64,000 nt of DNA from CAVQJU01 sp963755195 (GCA_963755195.1 CAVWIZ010000002.1:248001-312000), one strand, 5' to 3'. Positions 7,872 to 16,454 are shown, numbered from the stretch's first letter. Translations and numbers: made by a program. Notes: a model not told the origin generated them from the letters alone.

Positions 7872-8459
7872 TCACTCACCCCCGCGTCCAGCTCCCCCCC
7901 GGGACGCCTTGACCTCCCGGAATCGTGCCAGGTCGGCCTTGCGTTGGCGTGACGCGGCGCGTCGCGCGAACACGATCCGCGCGGCGACCAGGACATGTCC
8001 CGAGCCCACAACGGCCAATTCGAGGGGCACGGGGCCGGCCAGGAGCACGGGCACGAAGTTGAGCAGCGTGGCCATGAGGAAGTGAACGGCGAACAACGGA
8101 TCCGGGCGCGTTCCCCAGAGAGGCGGCGGCGCCTCCATCATCACGTGTTCCCACCCGATATTGGCCGCGGGGTCCCCAGGGGCCCCAGCGTCCTTTCCGT
8201 CTTCCAGGAACACCTGCAGATAGCGGCCAATCCGTTCGACGCCCACGTGGAGGCTGAACACCGCTTCAAAGACGGCGGCCAGTACGAGCAATGGGAGGAA
8301 GGTCGCGACCGGCAGTGAGGCCAGCGCCGCCGTGGCAATCGTCAGGGCGCCCCAGCCGACGAGCCCTGCCACGAACACCCAGATGCGCGCCGTGCCCCTC
8401 TCACGAATGGTGTCGCGCAGGGTTCTGTATTCTTCGATGTCGCGGGGCGTCATGGGCAC
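7872..8459 (-). CDS. Membrane protein of unknown function
   Basis: 195 residues. A cytoplasmic-looking start (MPMTPRDIEEYRTLRDTIRERG) is followed by hydrophobic segments at about residues 26-45, 50-72, 125-145 and 148-165, separated by a loop rich in Gly, Ala and Pro. The C-terminus is positively charged and Gly-rich. No catalytic or binding motif is recognised. It stands alone on the minus strand, convergent with the peptidase and divergent from the D,D-peptidase gene. Confidence 0.65.
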   Translation of the reverse strand: MPMTPRDIEEYRTLRDTIRERGTARIWVFVAGLVGWGALTIATAALASLPVATFLPLLVLAAVFEAVFSLHVGVERIGRYLQVFLEDGKDAGAPGDPAANIGWEHVMMEAPPPLWGTRPDPLFAVHFLMATLLNFVPVLLAGPVPLELAVVGSGHVLVAARIVFARRAASRQRKADLARFREVKASRGGAGRGGE

Positions 8460-8585
8460 ACTCTATGCTGTAGGGTAGCCAGAGCCGATAACAGTTTCAG
8501 TATATGCCGGGCTCGCCTGTGCGTCATTTTGGCACATAACTCATTGTGTATATTTGCCTTGCGGTAGGTCAGCCGTTTCTCTAGA

Positions 8586-9647
8586 ATGCGAATGCCGGTG
8601 AACAAAAGAACCATTTTTCGTAGGACAGTGATCCTATTCGCGCTCGTCAGCGCGGGTGTCGCCTCGAGCGAGGCCGCGGCCAAGAAGAAAGCCCGGACCG
8701 CCGCCTCGTCGCGCCCGGCAACGTCCCCGGCGACGCGACAAATGTACTCGGCCTCGCGCTCGCTGTCCCGGAAGGCGAAGCTGGCGCGCGCCCGCGCCAT
8801 CCTGATGGCGCACGAGATCGCCGTCACGCCGCTGCCCCGTTACAAGGTCGACGCGAGCGGTGACCTGGTGCCGGACGTGCGCGCCGCGGCCGCCATCATC
8901 TACGACCCCGAAACCAACCAGGTCCTCTGGGAGGAGAATTCCCAGAGCCAGCGATCGATCGCGAGCATCACGAAGATGATGACGGCGGTCGTCTTCATGG
9001 AGAACAACCCGGACCTGACGCAGCCGGTCGTGATCGCGCGCAGCGACGTGTTTCACGCGTCCACCACGCATCTGCGCGCCAACGACCGCGTGACGACCGA
9101 CGACCTCCTGCACCTGCTGCTCATCGCGTCGGACAATGCCGCCGCGCGCGCCCTGGCGCGCGTGTCGCCGCATGGCTCCGAAGGCTTCATCGTCAGGATG
9201 AACGAGAAGGCGGCCGAGCTCGGTCTGCAAACCACGCAGTACGCGGACCCGTCTGGCCTGTTGTCTGAAAACGTGTCGTCGGCCTATGACATGGCGCGTC
9301 TCATCACGCACGTGTCGAGCGACGAACGGATCGCGTCGATCATGCGGACCTCCGAGTACACCGTGAACAGCGGGAGGCGTCTCATCACCTTTCGCAGCAC
9401 GAATCATCTGCTCGGACGTGCCGATGTGGACGTGCGCGCCGGCAAGACGGGCTTCATCTCGAAATCGGGCTATTGCCTCGCGACGCTCCTGCGGCTGCCC
9501 CAGAGCAATCAGCAGGTGGCTGTTGTCGTCCTCGGCGCGCGGTCGAACGCCGGCCGCTTCATGGAAACCCAGAACCTCTTCACCTGGATGTCGAGCAAGG
9601 CGGCAACGATGTTCGCGACCAGGGCCGCTGTTTCTCCACAGCCGTAG
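8586..9647 (+). CDS. D-alanyl-D-alanine endopeptidase/carboxypeptidase, PBP7-like (S11)
   Basis: A periplasmic penicillin-binding peptidase that trims or opens peptidoglycan cross-links. The three active-site motifs are present in order: SITK (the SxxK nucleophile), SDN and KTG. Around them are the S11 features AAIIYDPETNQVLWEEN and HLRANDRVTTDDLLHLLLIASDNAA. The N-terminus (MRMPVNKRTIFRRTVILFALVSAG) is a signal peptide. A Lys/Ala/Ser-rich linker follows before the catalytic domain at about residue 90. There is no C-terminal membrane anchor, which favours the PBP7/endopeptidase type over PBP5. ATG 8592 is an equally possible start. Confidence 0.92.
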   Translation: MRMPVNKRTIFRRTVILFALVSAGVASSEAAAKKKARTAASSRPATSPATRQMYSASRSLSRKAKLARARAILMAHEIAVTPLPRYKVDASGDLVPDVRAAAAIIYDPETNQVLWEENSQSQRSIASITKMMTAVVFMENNPDLTQPVVIARSDVFHASTTHLRANDRVTTDDLLHLLLIASDNAAARALARVSPHGSEGFIVRMNEKAAELGLQTTQYADPSGLLSENVSSAYDMARLITHVSSDERIASIMRTSEYTVNSGRRLITFRSTNHLLGRADVDVRAGKTGFISKSGYCLATLLRLPQSNQQVAVVVLGARSNAGRFMETQNLFTWMSSKAATMFATRAAVSPQP

Positions 9648-9674
9648 TCCGCCAGTCTCGACAGCACCGCGTCC

Positions 9675-10523
9675 TTACGTGTAGCCCCGCTGTATCGCGG
9701 CCGCGTCAAGCGGAAGCGTCGCAATCGAATCGACAGCGACCATGACGGGACGGGTGGCGGTTCGCGCGTCGTACGCTTTGAGGTACCGGTGACAGACCTC
9801 GCAGCCGTACACGCGATACCGGCCGTCGCGGGACGCAAACGAGGTGATGCGCGCCCGCTCGTCGTTTTCGCAGAACGGGCAGGTAAAGGCGGCGAAAGGC
9901 CAATGCGCCGTGCAGCGGCCGCAAATGAGCTGCCGGTCGGCGTTTGGCGTGATCACCGCGAACTCGGGTTCCCACCCGCAGAACGGGCAGCGGCCGTGCG
10001 ACCACGACGACAGATCGACGCGCTGCATCAGCACCTCGGCGCAGCGCGCAAGGAACGGGCGCAGGGCCAGCACCACAACCTGGTCGAAGCCCGGTGGCGC
10101 GCCCTCCGGCGTCTGCCCGCCGGCGCCAGAGGTTGCGGAGTACCACTGCTCGACGAGCGGCTCGAGCGCGTTGCCCTCGCGCGCGAGGCTGACGAGCGAT
10201 TGATGGTCTGGCGTCTCGATCGACTCGAACCGCAGCAGGATATCGGCGGTCTGCCTGAAGGTCAGCCGGAAATCGGTCCATTCGAGCGGGATATCACTGA
10301 ATCTGACGAGGGCCCGGCCGGCCGCCTGCTGCGCCTTGAGCCACTCGTCGTCGGCCTGAATCCATGGCAGCGGCACGCGCGACTGTACGCGGCGCTGCAT
10401 TTCGACGAGCGCCAGCTGCATGTCGACGGCAGAGGCGAGGTCGGGCTGCGTCAGCTTGAGCTGCTTGAGCTCCAAAACTTCGCGCGACTCGGATCGTGGT
10501 GGCCGCGGCGGGCGTTCAAGCAC
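9675..10523 (-). CDS. fdhE: Formate dehydrogenase accessory protein FdhE
   Basis: FdhE binds the catalytic subunit of respiratory formate dehydrogenases and is needed for their maturation. The C-terminal half has four CxxC pairs (CPFC, CGRC, CPFC, CEVC) arranged as in the two rubredoxin-like FdhE domains, ending with HRYLKAYDAR. I chose GTG 10523 (282 residues). The open frame runs on to 10634, but that extension is translated tandem repeat and is not conserved-looking. No formate dehydrogenase genes are visible here, so its client lies elsewhere. The hyf-like complex 20 kb away could be a functional partner, which is speculative. Confidence 0.9.
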   Translation of the reverse strand: MLERPPRPPRSESREVLELKQLKLTQPDLASAVDMQLALVEMQRRVQSRVPLPWIQADDEWLKAQQAAGRALVRFSDIPLEWTDFRLTFRQTADILLRFESIETPDHQSLVSLAREGNALEPLVEQWYSATSGAGGQTPEGAPPGFDQVVVLALRPFLARCAEVLMQRVDLSSWSHGRCPFCGWEPEFAVITPNADRQLICGRCTAHWPFAAFTCPFCENDERARITSFASRDGRYRVYGCEVCHRYLKAYDARTATRPVMVAVDSIATLPLDAAAIQRGYT

Positions 10524-10536
10524 GCTGCGATTGTAC

Positions 10537-10666
10537 GTGCTGGCGGCCACGGTTTCCAACGTGCACTCACGGCCACGGTTTCCAAGGTGCTTGGCAGTCA
10601 CGGTTTCCAAGGTGCACTGCGGCCACGGCTGCAACGTGCTGGGCGGTCACGGTCGCCAACGTGCTT
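10537..10666. repeat. ~25-bp tandem array, five copies
   Basis: Units of 24-26 bases begin GTGC and contain CACGGTTTCCAA(C/G). Starts are near 10537, 10561, 10587, 10612 and 10636, with a partial sixth copy. The copies diverge by several bases each, and the later ones read CACGGCTGCAAC and CACGGTCGCCAAC. There are no unique spacers, so this is not CRISPR. It begins just upstream of fdhE and adjoins a second, unrelated array. Confidence 0.85.
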
Positions 10667-10686
10667 CGTGGAGACAGCACGGTGCG

Positions 10687-10909
10687 TGATCGCACCCAGC
10701 ACCCTATCCGATCGCATCTAGCACCCTATTTGATCGCCCCCAGGACCCTATCTGATCGCACCGAGCACCCTATCTGATCGCACGAGCACCCTATCTGATC
10801 GCGCCCAGCACCCTATCTGATCGCATCGAGCACCCTATTTGATCGCCCCCAGCACCCTATCTGATCGCACCAAGCACCTTGTAGATCGCGCCGAGCACCT
10901 TGAGTGATC
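10687..10909. repeat. 22-bp tandem array, about ten copies
   Basis: A head-to-tail array with consensus TGATCGCACCGAGCACCCTATC. Ten units are visible, one shortened by a base and the last two diverged (CACCTTG in place of CACCCTATC). Every unit contains a GATC site. The array ends just before glgA. Together with the 25-bp array it fills the ~400-base gap between the divergent fdhE and glgA genes; I see no gene or clear promoter in that gap. Confidence 0.9.
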
Positions 10910-10930
10910 CATGGCGCTTACAATGAATCG

Positions 10931-12406
10931 GTGCGGACCTCCGTCTTGATGATTGGTTCGGAAGCCGTGCCCTTTGTCAAGACCGGGGGGCTGGCCGACG
11001 TGCTCGGCGCGCTGCCGCCGGCGCTTGCGCGCCTGGGCTGGGACGTCACGCTGGTTTTGCCTCGGTACCGGGGTGGCGCCGCCGGCTCGCTCGTCGAGCG
11101 CATGCCGGTCAGCGTGGGCGGCTACACACGCGACGTGGCCTTCTACGACGCGCCGCTTGCCGACGGCGCGCGCGCGGTGCTCGTCGAGTGCCCCGACCTG
11201 TATGATCGCGAGTCGCTCTACACGGCCGGCGACGTCGAATATCCAGACAACGCGCGACGCTTCGCCATGCTCGTGCGGGCGGCGTTCGAATTCGCGGCGC
11301 GCCATGGACACCGGCCTTCGGTAGTGCACGCGCACGACTGGCAGGCGGGCCTGGCGCCTGTCTACCTGAACACCGTCTACGCGTCGCACCCGATTCTCGG
11401 CGGTACGCCTTCCGTCTTCACGATTCACAACATCGCCTATCAGGGCGTGTTCGAGCCCGATTGGCTCCCTCGCCTCGACCTTGGATGGGACGAGCTCGGT
11501 GTCGATCGTCTGGAATTCTGGGGCCGGATCAGCTTCCTGAAAGGCGGCATCAACGCCGCGACGATGGTCACGACCGTCAGCCGGCGGTATGCGGACGAAA
11601 TCCAGACCGCCGAGTTCGGCGGCGGCTTCGACGGCATTCTCAGACGGAGGCGCGACCGTCTGGTGGGGATCCAGAACGGGATCGACACCTCTGTGTGGGA
11701 CCCGACGCACGACCCGTTTCTGCCCGCCGCCTACAGCGCCGAAGATCTCGAAGGAAAGTCGGCGGCCAAGCGCGAGGTGTTGACCCGCTATGGCCTGCCG
11801 GTCGATGCCGCCGCGCTGGCGCGACCGCTCGTCGGCATGATCTCGCGCATGGTCGATCAGAAAGGCTTCGACCTGATTGCGACCGTGGCCGACGAGCTCC
11901 CGACCCTCGATGCGGCGTTCGTCGTGCTGGGCGCGGGCGAGGCGCGGTATCAGGACTTGTGGACCGCGCTGGCGGCCCGCCACCCGCGGCAAATCGCCGC
12001 GCACATCGGTTTCGATGAGGGGCTCGCGCACCTCGTCGAGGGCGGCGCGGACATCTTCCTGATGCCGTCCCGGTTCGAGCCGAGCGGCCTCAATCAGCTC
12101 TACAGCCTCCGCTACGGCACGGTGCCGGTCGTTCGCGCGGTTGGCGGCCTGGCCGATACGGTGCGGGATTATTCGCCCCGCAGCAAGAAATCGACTGGGT
12201 TCGTGTTTGAGGACTACACGGGGGAGGCGCTCCTCGGCGCGTTGCGGCGAGCCCTCAAGCTGTTTGCCGACCGGCCGCGTTGGCGCGCGCTCCAGGCCGC
12301 GGGCATGGGCCAGGACAACTCGTGGGACCATTCGGCCAGGGAGTACGTCAGAATATATAAGAAGGCTATGGCCGCTGGCGCGAGCAGGGTAGAGGTTAGG
12401 CGTTAG
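10931..12406 (+). CDS. glgA: Glycogen synthase (ADP-glucose type, GT5)
   Basis: Transfers glucose from ADP-glucose to the growing alpha-1,4-glucan. The nucleotide-sugar-binding KTGGLADV motif is at the N-terminus. VHAHDWQAGLAPVYL, FTIHNIAYQGVF, GIQNGIDTSVWDP and the C-terminal PSRFEPSGLNQLYSLRYGTVP with GGLADTV are all typical of GlgA. GTG 10931 gives VRTSVLMIGSEAVPFVKTGG, the standard opening, and 491 residues; the in-frame GTG 10904 lies inside the repeat array. The stop is followed at once by a GGGACTAG repeat. No other glycogen genes are adjacent. Confidence 0.94.
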   Translation: MRTSVLMIGSEAVPFVKTGGLADVLGALPPALARLGWDVTLVLPRYRGGAAGSLVERMPVSVGGYTRDVAFYDAPLADGARAVLVECPDLYDRESLYTAGDVEYPDNARRFAMLVRAAFEFAARHGHRPSVVHAHDWQAGLAPVYLNTVYASHPILGGTPSVFTIHNIAYQGVFEPDWLPRLDLGWDELGVDRLEFWGRISFLKGGINAATMVTTVSRRYADEIQTAEFGGGFDGILRRRRDRLVGIQNGIDTSVWDPTHDPFLPAAYSAEDLEGKSAAKREVLTRYGLPVDAAALARPLVGMISRMVDQKGFDLIATVADELPTLDAAFVVLGAGEARYQDLWTALAARHPRQIAAHIGFDEGLAHLVEGGADIFLMPSRFEPSGLNQLYSLRYGTVPVVRAVGGLADTVRDYSPRSKKSTGFVFEDYTGEALLGALRRALKLFADRPRWRALQAAGMGQDNSWDHSAREYVRIYKKAMAAGASRVEVRR

Positions 12407-12479
12407 AGGTTAGGGACTAGGGGACTAGGGGCTAGGGACTAGGGGCTAGGGACTGGGGACTGGGGACTAGGGACTAGGG
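12407..12479. repeat. 8-bp tandem array (GGGACTAG-type)
   Basis: About nine copies of an 8-9 base word (GGGACTAG, GGGGCTAG, GGGACTGG) run from the glgA stop towards trxA, stopping before the trxA ribosome binding site. The units are irregular. There is no inverted partner here. Confidence 0.8.
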
Positions 12480-12513
12480 CTACGGACCAGGGATCGGGGC
12501 AAAGGGAGAAACC

Positions 12514-12843
12514 ATGGCAGCCGAGAACGTGCAGACTTTCACGGATTCGAATTTCGATGAGACGGTCATCAAGGCGGGTCCGCCGGTGCTCGTGGACTTC
12601 TGGGCCGAATGGTGCGGGCCCTGCAAACGGCTGGGGCCGACCATTGATGCGCTGGCGACCGATTACGCGGGCAAGGTCACGATCGGCAAGCTGAATGTGG
12701 ACGACAACCCGAACACGGCGTTCAAGTTTCAAATCCGCGGCATCCCGGCCATGCTGCTCTTCAAGGGCGGTCAGGTCGTCGAATCGATCGTGGGCCTCAC
12801 GCCGAAAGAAGAGCTCAAGAAAGTTCTCGACAAGCACATCTGA
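12514..12843 (+). CDS. trxA: Thioredoxin
   Basis: A 109-residue cytoplasmic thiol-disulfide reductant. It has the active site FWAEWCGPCKRLGPT around residue 32 and the cis-Pro loop RGIPAMLLFKGGQ. AGGGAGA lies 5-9 bases upstream of ATG. The stop abuts the start of trxB, so the two are co-transcribed with their electron donor-acceptor partnership intact. Confidence 0.96.
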   Translation: MAAENVQTFTDSNFDETVIKAGPPVLVDFWAEWCGPCKRLGPTIDALATDYAGKVTIGKLNVDDNPNTAFKFQIRGIPAMLLFKGGQVVESIVGLTPKEELKKVLDKHI

Positions 12844-13809
12844 ATGTCCACGCTCCGCAACGTCATCATCATCGGGTCGGGTCCGGCGGGCCTGACCGCG
12901 GCGCTCTACACCGCGCGCGCCAACATGCACCCGCTCCTCATCGAGGGGCACGACGCCGGCGGGCAGTTGATGCTCACGACGATGGTCGAGAACTATCCCG
13001 GGCATCGTGACGGCATCATGGGGCCCGATCTGATGGGGGAGATGCGCGCCCAATCGGAGAAGTTCGGCACCGAGATCATCCAGGGCAACGTCACTCGCGT
13101 CGATCTCCGCACGCGGCCGTTCACGGTGACCACCTCAGACGCCGAGTACGCCGCGAGCACGGTGATTATCGCCACCGGCGCGTCGGCGCGGCTGCTCGGA
13201 CTCGCCTCCGAACGGTCGCTCATGGGCCACGGCGTCTCCACGTGCGCCACCTGCGACGGGTACTTTTTTCGCGGCCACGACATCGCGGTGGTGGGGGGTG
13301 GCGATTCGGCGATGGAGGAGGCGGTGTTCCTGACGAAGTTCGCGGACAAGGTGACCGTCGTGCACCGCCGCGACACCCTGCGCGCGTCGAAGATCATGCA
13401 GGACAAGGCCCGCGCGAACCCGAAGATCGCGTGGCTCCTCAACACCGAGATCGACGAGATCAAGGACACGGGCAAGGGCGAAGTGACCGCGATGGTCGTG
13501 CGCGATGCCGCCACCGGGGCACGCAAGGAGATTCCGGTGTCTGGTGTGTTCGTCGCCATCGGCCACACACCGAACACGTCGCTCTTTCAGGGACAGCTCG
13601 AGATGGACAAGAACGGGTACCTCGTCACGCACGACGGCCCAAAGACAAGCATCGCGGGCGTGTTTGCGTGCGGCGACGTCCAGGACCACGTGTACCGGCA
13701 GGCGATTACCGCGGCCGGCTCAGGCTGTATGGCCGCCCTCGACGCCGAGCGCTATCTCGAGAGCCTTCCTCACACCCCTGACAACGTGGAAGTTGCCACC
13801 AACAGCTGA
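12844..13809 (+). CDS. trxB: Thioredoxin reductase (NADPH)
   Basis: A 321-residue FAD enzyme that reduces thioredoxin with NADPH. The FAD-binding GSGPAGLTAALYTARA is at the N-terminus, the redox pair CATC in STCATCDGYFF is around residue 136, the NADPH site VVGGGDSAMEEA is around residue 153, and the C-terminal FAD motif GVFACGDVQDHVYRQAITAAGSG is present. ATG follows the trxA TGA directly. It converges on mnmA across an inverted repeat. Confidence 0.96.
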   Translation: MSTLRNVIIIGSGPAGLTAALYTARANMHPLLIEGHDAGGQLMLTTMVENYPGHRDGIMGPDLMGEMRAQSEKFGTEIIQGNVTRVDLRTRPFTVTTSDAEYAASTVIIATGASARLLGLASERSLMGHGVSTCATCDGYFFRGHDIAVVGGGDSAMEEAVFLTKFADKVTVVHRRDTLRASKIMQDKARANPKIAWLLNTEIDEIKDTGKGEVTAMVVRDAATGARKEIPVSGVFVAIGHTPNTSLFQGQLEMDKNGYLVTHDGPKTSIAGVFACGDVQDHVYRQAITAAGSGCMAALDAERYLESLPHTPDNVEVATNS

Positions 13810-13840
13810 GTCACGGCATCTCGGCAAATCGACGGCTCGT

Positions 13841-13912
13841 AACCACGAAAGCGCGAAGGCACGAAAACCATTCCGTACAAAGAATTCTTCGTGCTTTCGA
13901 GCCTTCGTGGTG
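13841..13912. repeat. CCACGAA-type inverted repeat between trxB and mnmA
   Basis: Left arm AACCACGAAAGCGCGAAGGC at 13841-13860 and right arm GCTTTCGAGCCTTCGTGG at about 13893-13910 pair to a long hairpin. The element separates two convergent genes and may end both transcripts. The same word recurs at 15027-15099 and 56266-56296. Confidence 0.75.
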
Positions 13913-13929
13913 AGAGATCCATCGACTGA

Positions 13930-15012
13930 CTAGTTGTCGATCCACCCGCCCCCAATAACCACATCGTCGTCGTAGAAGACCGCGGCCTGGCCGGGTGTGA
14001 TCGCGATCTGCGGAGCGTCGAACGCCACTTCAGCCCGTCCGCCTTCGATGGCGCGCACGGTGGCGGCCGCCGGCTGATGGCGATGACGGATCTGAACACC
14101 CGCGCGACGCGGCGCGGCCGGCGCCCCCTCGATCCAATTCACCCCCGACGCCGTGAGCGTCGTCCGCTCGAGCGACGCCTTCGGGCCCACGACCACGACG
14201 CGATCGTGCGGCTGGAGCGACAGCACGTACATCGGTGCACCTGTTGGTGAGGTGGTCAGTCCGAGCCCCTTGCGCTGGCCGACCGTGAACCGGTGGATGC
14301 CGGCATGGCTTCCCAGAATGTGGCCGGCCTCGTCGGTAATCACGCCCGCGCGAGGGGCGTCTGGGGAGTGCTTCGTGATGAACGCGGAGTAGTCGTGGTC
14401 CGGAATGAAGCAGATCTCCTGGCTGTCAGGCTTGGATGCGACGGGCAGCTGCCGCCGGTGCGCGTACTCGCGCACCGCCTCCTTGGGCCGGTCGCCCACC
14501 GGGAAGACCGCCCGCGCGAGCTGCGCCTGCGTGAGCGCGAAAAGAAAGTACGACTGATCTTTCGCAGGATCGGCGCCGCGCTTGAGCTGGCAGGCGCCGC
14601 CCGCGCCGGACCGTTCCACGCGCGCGTAGTGCCCGGTGGCCACGGCCTCGGCGCCCAGGCCGTGTGCGCGGTCGAGGAGCGTCGTGAACTTGACGTCGCT
14701 GTTGCAGTGGGCGCACGGGAGCGGCGTCCGGCCGGCCGTATACTCCGCCACGAAGTTGCTCACGACCTGCTCGTTGAACTGCCGCTCGAAATTCAGGATG
14801 TAGTGGGGAATCCGGATGGCCGCCGCCACGCGCCGCGCATCGTGCAGGTCGTCGATCGTGCAGCAACTCCCGAACGACCGCTCGCCGTTTGTCTCGCCCG
14901 ACACGTCGTAGAGCTGCATGGACAGACCAATGACGTCGTGGCCCTGCTCGGCGAGCAGGGCCGCGGCCACCGATGAATCCACACCGCCCGACATAGCCAC
15001 CACTATGCGCAT
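13930..15012 (-). CDS. mnmA: tRNA-specific 2-thiouridylase
   Basis: Adds sulfur to U34 of the Lys, Glu and Gln tRNAs. The PP-loop AMSGGVDSSVAAALL binds ATP. The catalytic cysteines are in TPLPCAHCN and SQEICFIPD. The family segments ATGHYARV, KDQSYFLF and FTVGQRKGLGL are also present. It has 360 residues, the usual size. The upstream neighbour is a cysteine desulfurase, which can supply the sulfur, so the pair forms a functional unit separated by 85 bases of repeat hairpin. Confidence 0.95.
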   Translation of the reverse strand: MRIVVAMSGGVDSSVAAALLAEQGHDVIGLSMQLYDVSGETNGERSFGSCCTIDDLHDARRVAAAIRIPHYILNFERQFNEQVVSNFVAEYTAGRTPLPCAHCNSDVKFTTLLDRAHGLGAEAVATGHYARVERSGAGGACQLKRGADPAKDQSYFLFALTQAQLARAVFPVGDRPKEAVREYAHRRQLPVASKPDSQEICFIPDHDYSAFITKHSPDAPRAGVITDEAGHILGSHAGIHRFTVGQRKGLGLTTSPTGAPMYVLSLQPHDRVVVVGPKASLERTTLTASGVNWIEGAPAAPRRAGVQIRHRHQPAAATVRAIEGGRAEVAFDAPQIAITPGQAAVFYDDDVVIGGGWIDN

Positions 15013-15026
15013 TGTGAAATCAACCT

Positions 15027-15099
15027 AACCACGAAGATCACGAAGACCACAAAGGAAACCGAGAGACAAACTTTGTGAGCTTCGTGGCCTTTGTGGTTC
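15027..15099. repeat. CCACGAAG-type inverted repeat inside the mnmA operon
   Basis: AACCACGAAGATCACGAAG with ACCACAAAGG on one side, and CTTTGTGAGCTTCGTGG with CCTTTGTGGTT on the other, can fold into one hairpin. It lies in the 85-base gap between the desulfurase and mnmA, both on the minus strand, so it would be transcribed within the message. Confidence 0.75.
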
Positions 15100-16270
15100 A
15101 TTGGACATGAGCCGTCGCGGGCTTTCTGGTCAGGCCGCGCAGTTTTTCGACCAGGCGCGGCAGGACCTCGATCACGCGATCGACTTCCTGATCCGTCGAG
15201 TACATCCCGAGACTGAATCGCAGCGAGTTCTGCGTGCGGTGCGGCGGAAACCCCATCGCGCGCAACACGTGCGACGGTTCGAGCGTGCCCGACGAGCAGG
15301 CCGAGCCCGTGGATACCGCGATCCCTTCGAGATCCAGCGCAATCAGCAGGCTCTCGGCTTCGACCCGATCGAAGCTGATGTTGGTGGTGTTCGGCACGCG
15401 CTGACCGCGCGCCCCGTTCACGGCCGTGCCGGCGACCAGACGCAGCACGGCGTCCTCGAGGCGATCGCGCAGACCGCCGACGCGCACCGCCTCGCCGCTC
15501 ATCTTCGCCCTAGCCAGCCGGGCCGCGACGCCGAAGCCGCACAGGGCCGGGACGTCTTCGGTGCCCGCGCGGCGGCTCCGCTCGTGTTTTCCGCCCGTTT
15601 GCACGGGCTGCATGCGCGTGCCGCGCTTGATCCACAACGCGCCCGCGCCCTTCGGGCCGTTGAACTTGTGGGCGGACAGCGACAAGAGGTCCACGCCGAG
15701 TGCGCGTACGTCCACGGGAATCTTCCCGACCGACTGCACTGCATCGGTGTGCATCAGCGCGCCGTGCTCGTGCGCGATGCCCGCCAGTTCGGCCACGGGC
15801 TGAATCGTGCCGATTTCGTTGTTGGCCTGCATCACCGAGACGAGGGCGGTGTCGTCGCTGATGAGCTCGCGGAGGCGATCGGGCGCGACCACGCCGGAAT
15901 GGTCGAGCGGCAGCAGCGTCGTGCGCCACCCGCGGCGGGTCAACGCCTTCAGCGTGTTGAGCACGGCTTCGTGTTCAATCCCGCTCGCGATGAGATGGCG
16001 GCGTTTGCCGGGTTCGAGCGCCTCGGCGGCCCCCCGGATCGCGAAATTGTCCGACTCGGTGCCGCCGCTGGTGAAGACGATCTCGGAGGGGTCGGCACCG
16101 ATGAGCTTGGCGACGGAAGATCGCGCATCGTCCACCGCGGCTTTGGCCTGTTGACCGAAGTAGTGGACGCTCGATGCGTTGCCAAACAGGTCGCGCGTCG
16201 CACCCACGACCGCGTCAGCCACCTCAAGGGCGAGCGGGGTCGTCGCGTTGTAGTCAAAGTAGACGCGCAT
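15098..16270 (-). CDS. Cysteine desulfurase (NifS/IscS class)
   Basis: A PLP enzyme that takes sulfur from cysteine for tRNA thiolation or Fe-S assembly. The N-terminus MRVYFDYNATTPLALEV is typical. The PLP lysine is in LSLSAHKFNGPKG. The catalytic cysteine loop is AVSTGSACSSGTLEPSHVLRAMG. FTSGGTESDNFAIRG is also present. ATG 16270 gives 390 residues and the usual start; the frame upstream to 16303 is not conserved. It is divergent from the bactofilin gene across a palindrome-bearing promoter region. Next to mnmA its main role is probably s2U34 synthesis. IscS and NifS cannot be separated here. Confidence 0.94.
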   Translation of the reverse strand: MRVYFDYNATTPLALEVADAVVGATRDLFGNASSVHYFGQQAKAAVDDARSSVAKLIGADPSEIVFTSGGTESDNFAIRGAAEALEPGKRRHLIASGIEHEAVLNTLKALTRRGWRTTLLPLDHSGVVAPDRLRELISDDTALVSVMQANNEIGTIQPVAELAGIAHEHGALMHTDAVQSVGKIPVDVRALGVDLLSLSAHKFNGPKGAGALWIKRGTRMQPVQTGGKHERSRRAGTEDVPALCGFGVAARLARAKMSGEAVRVGGLRDRLEDAVLRLVAGTAVNGARGQRVPNTTNISFDRVEAESLLIALDLEGIAVSTGSACSSGTLEPSHVLRAMGFPPHRTQNSLRFSLGMYSTDQEVDRVIEVLPRLVEKLRGLTRKPATAHVQ

Positions 16271-16301
16271 CGGATCCTCAATTGTAGCACTGCCGCTAAC
16301 C

Positions 16302-16347
16302 ATAGGTAACAGAAGGACTAGACAACGACCGATAGGTTACCTATACT
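16302..16347 (+). promoter_or_regulatory. Sigma-70-type promoter with embedded palindrome
   Basis: TAGACA (16319-16324), a 17-base spacer and TATACT (16342-16347) form a good housekeeping-type promoter reading towards bactofilin. Within it, ATAGGTTACCTAT (16332-16344) is a perfect 13-base palindrome overlapping the -10 box. Its half ATAGGTAAC also occurs at 16302-16310. A DNA-binding protein at this site would block the promoter and could also affect the divergent desulfurase gene. The regulator is unknown. Confidence 0.6.
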
Positions 16348-16454
16348 GGCTGAAACTAGCGTCCGACGACCCCAGCCGACCAAAGACTGACTGACCGCCG
16401 CGCCCTCGCTAGGAGAAAGTCACCGAAAGTTCAGGACGTCAGGCGGAGGATGAC

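Noticed and set aside
10537..10909. Possible CRISPR array
   Set aside because: The units are head-to-tail with no unique spacers of constant length, the copies vary internally, and no cas genes are nearby.
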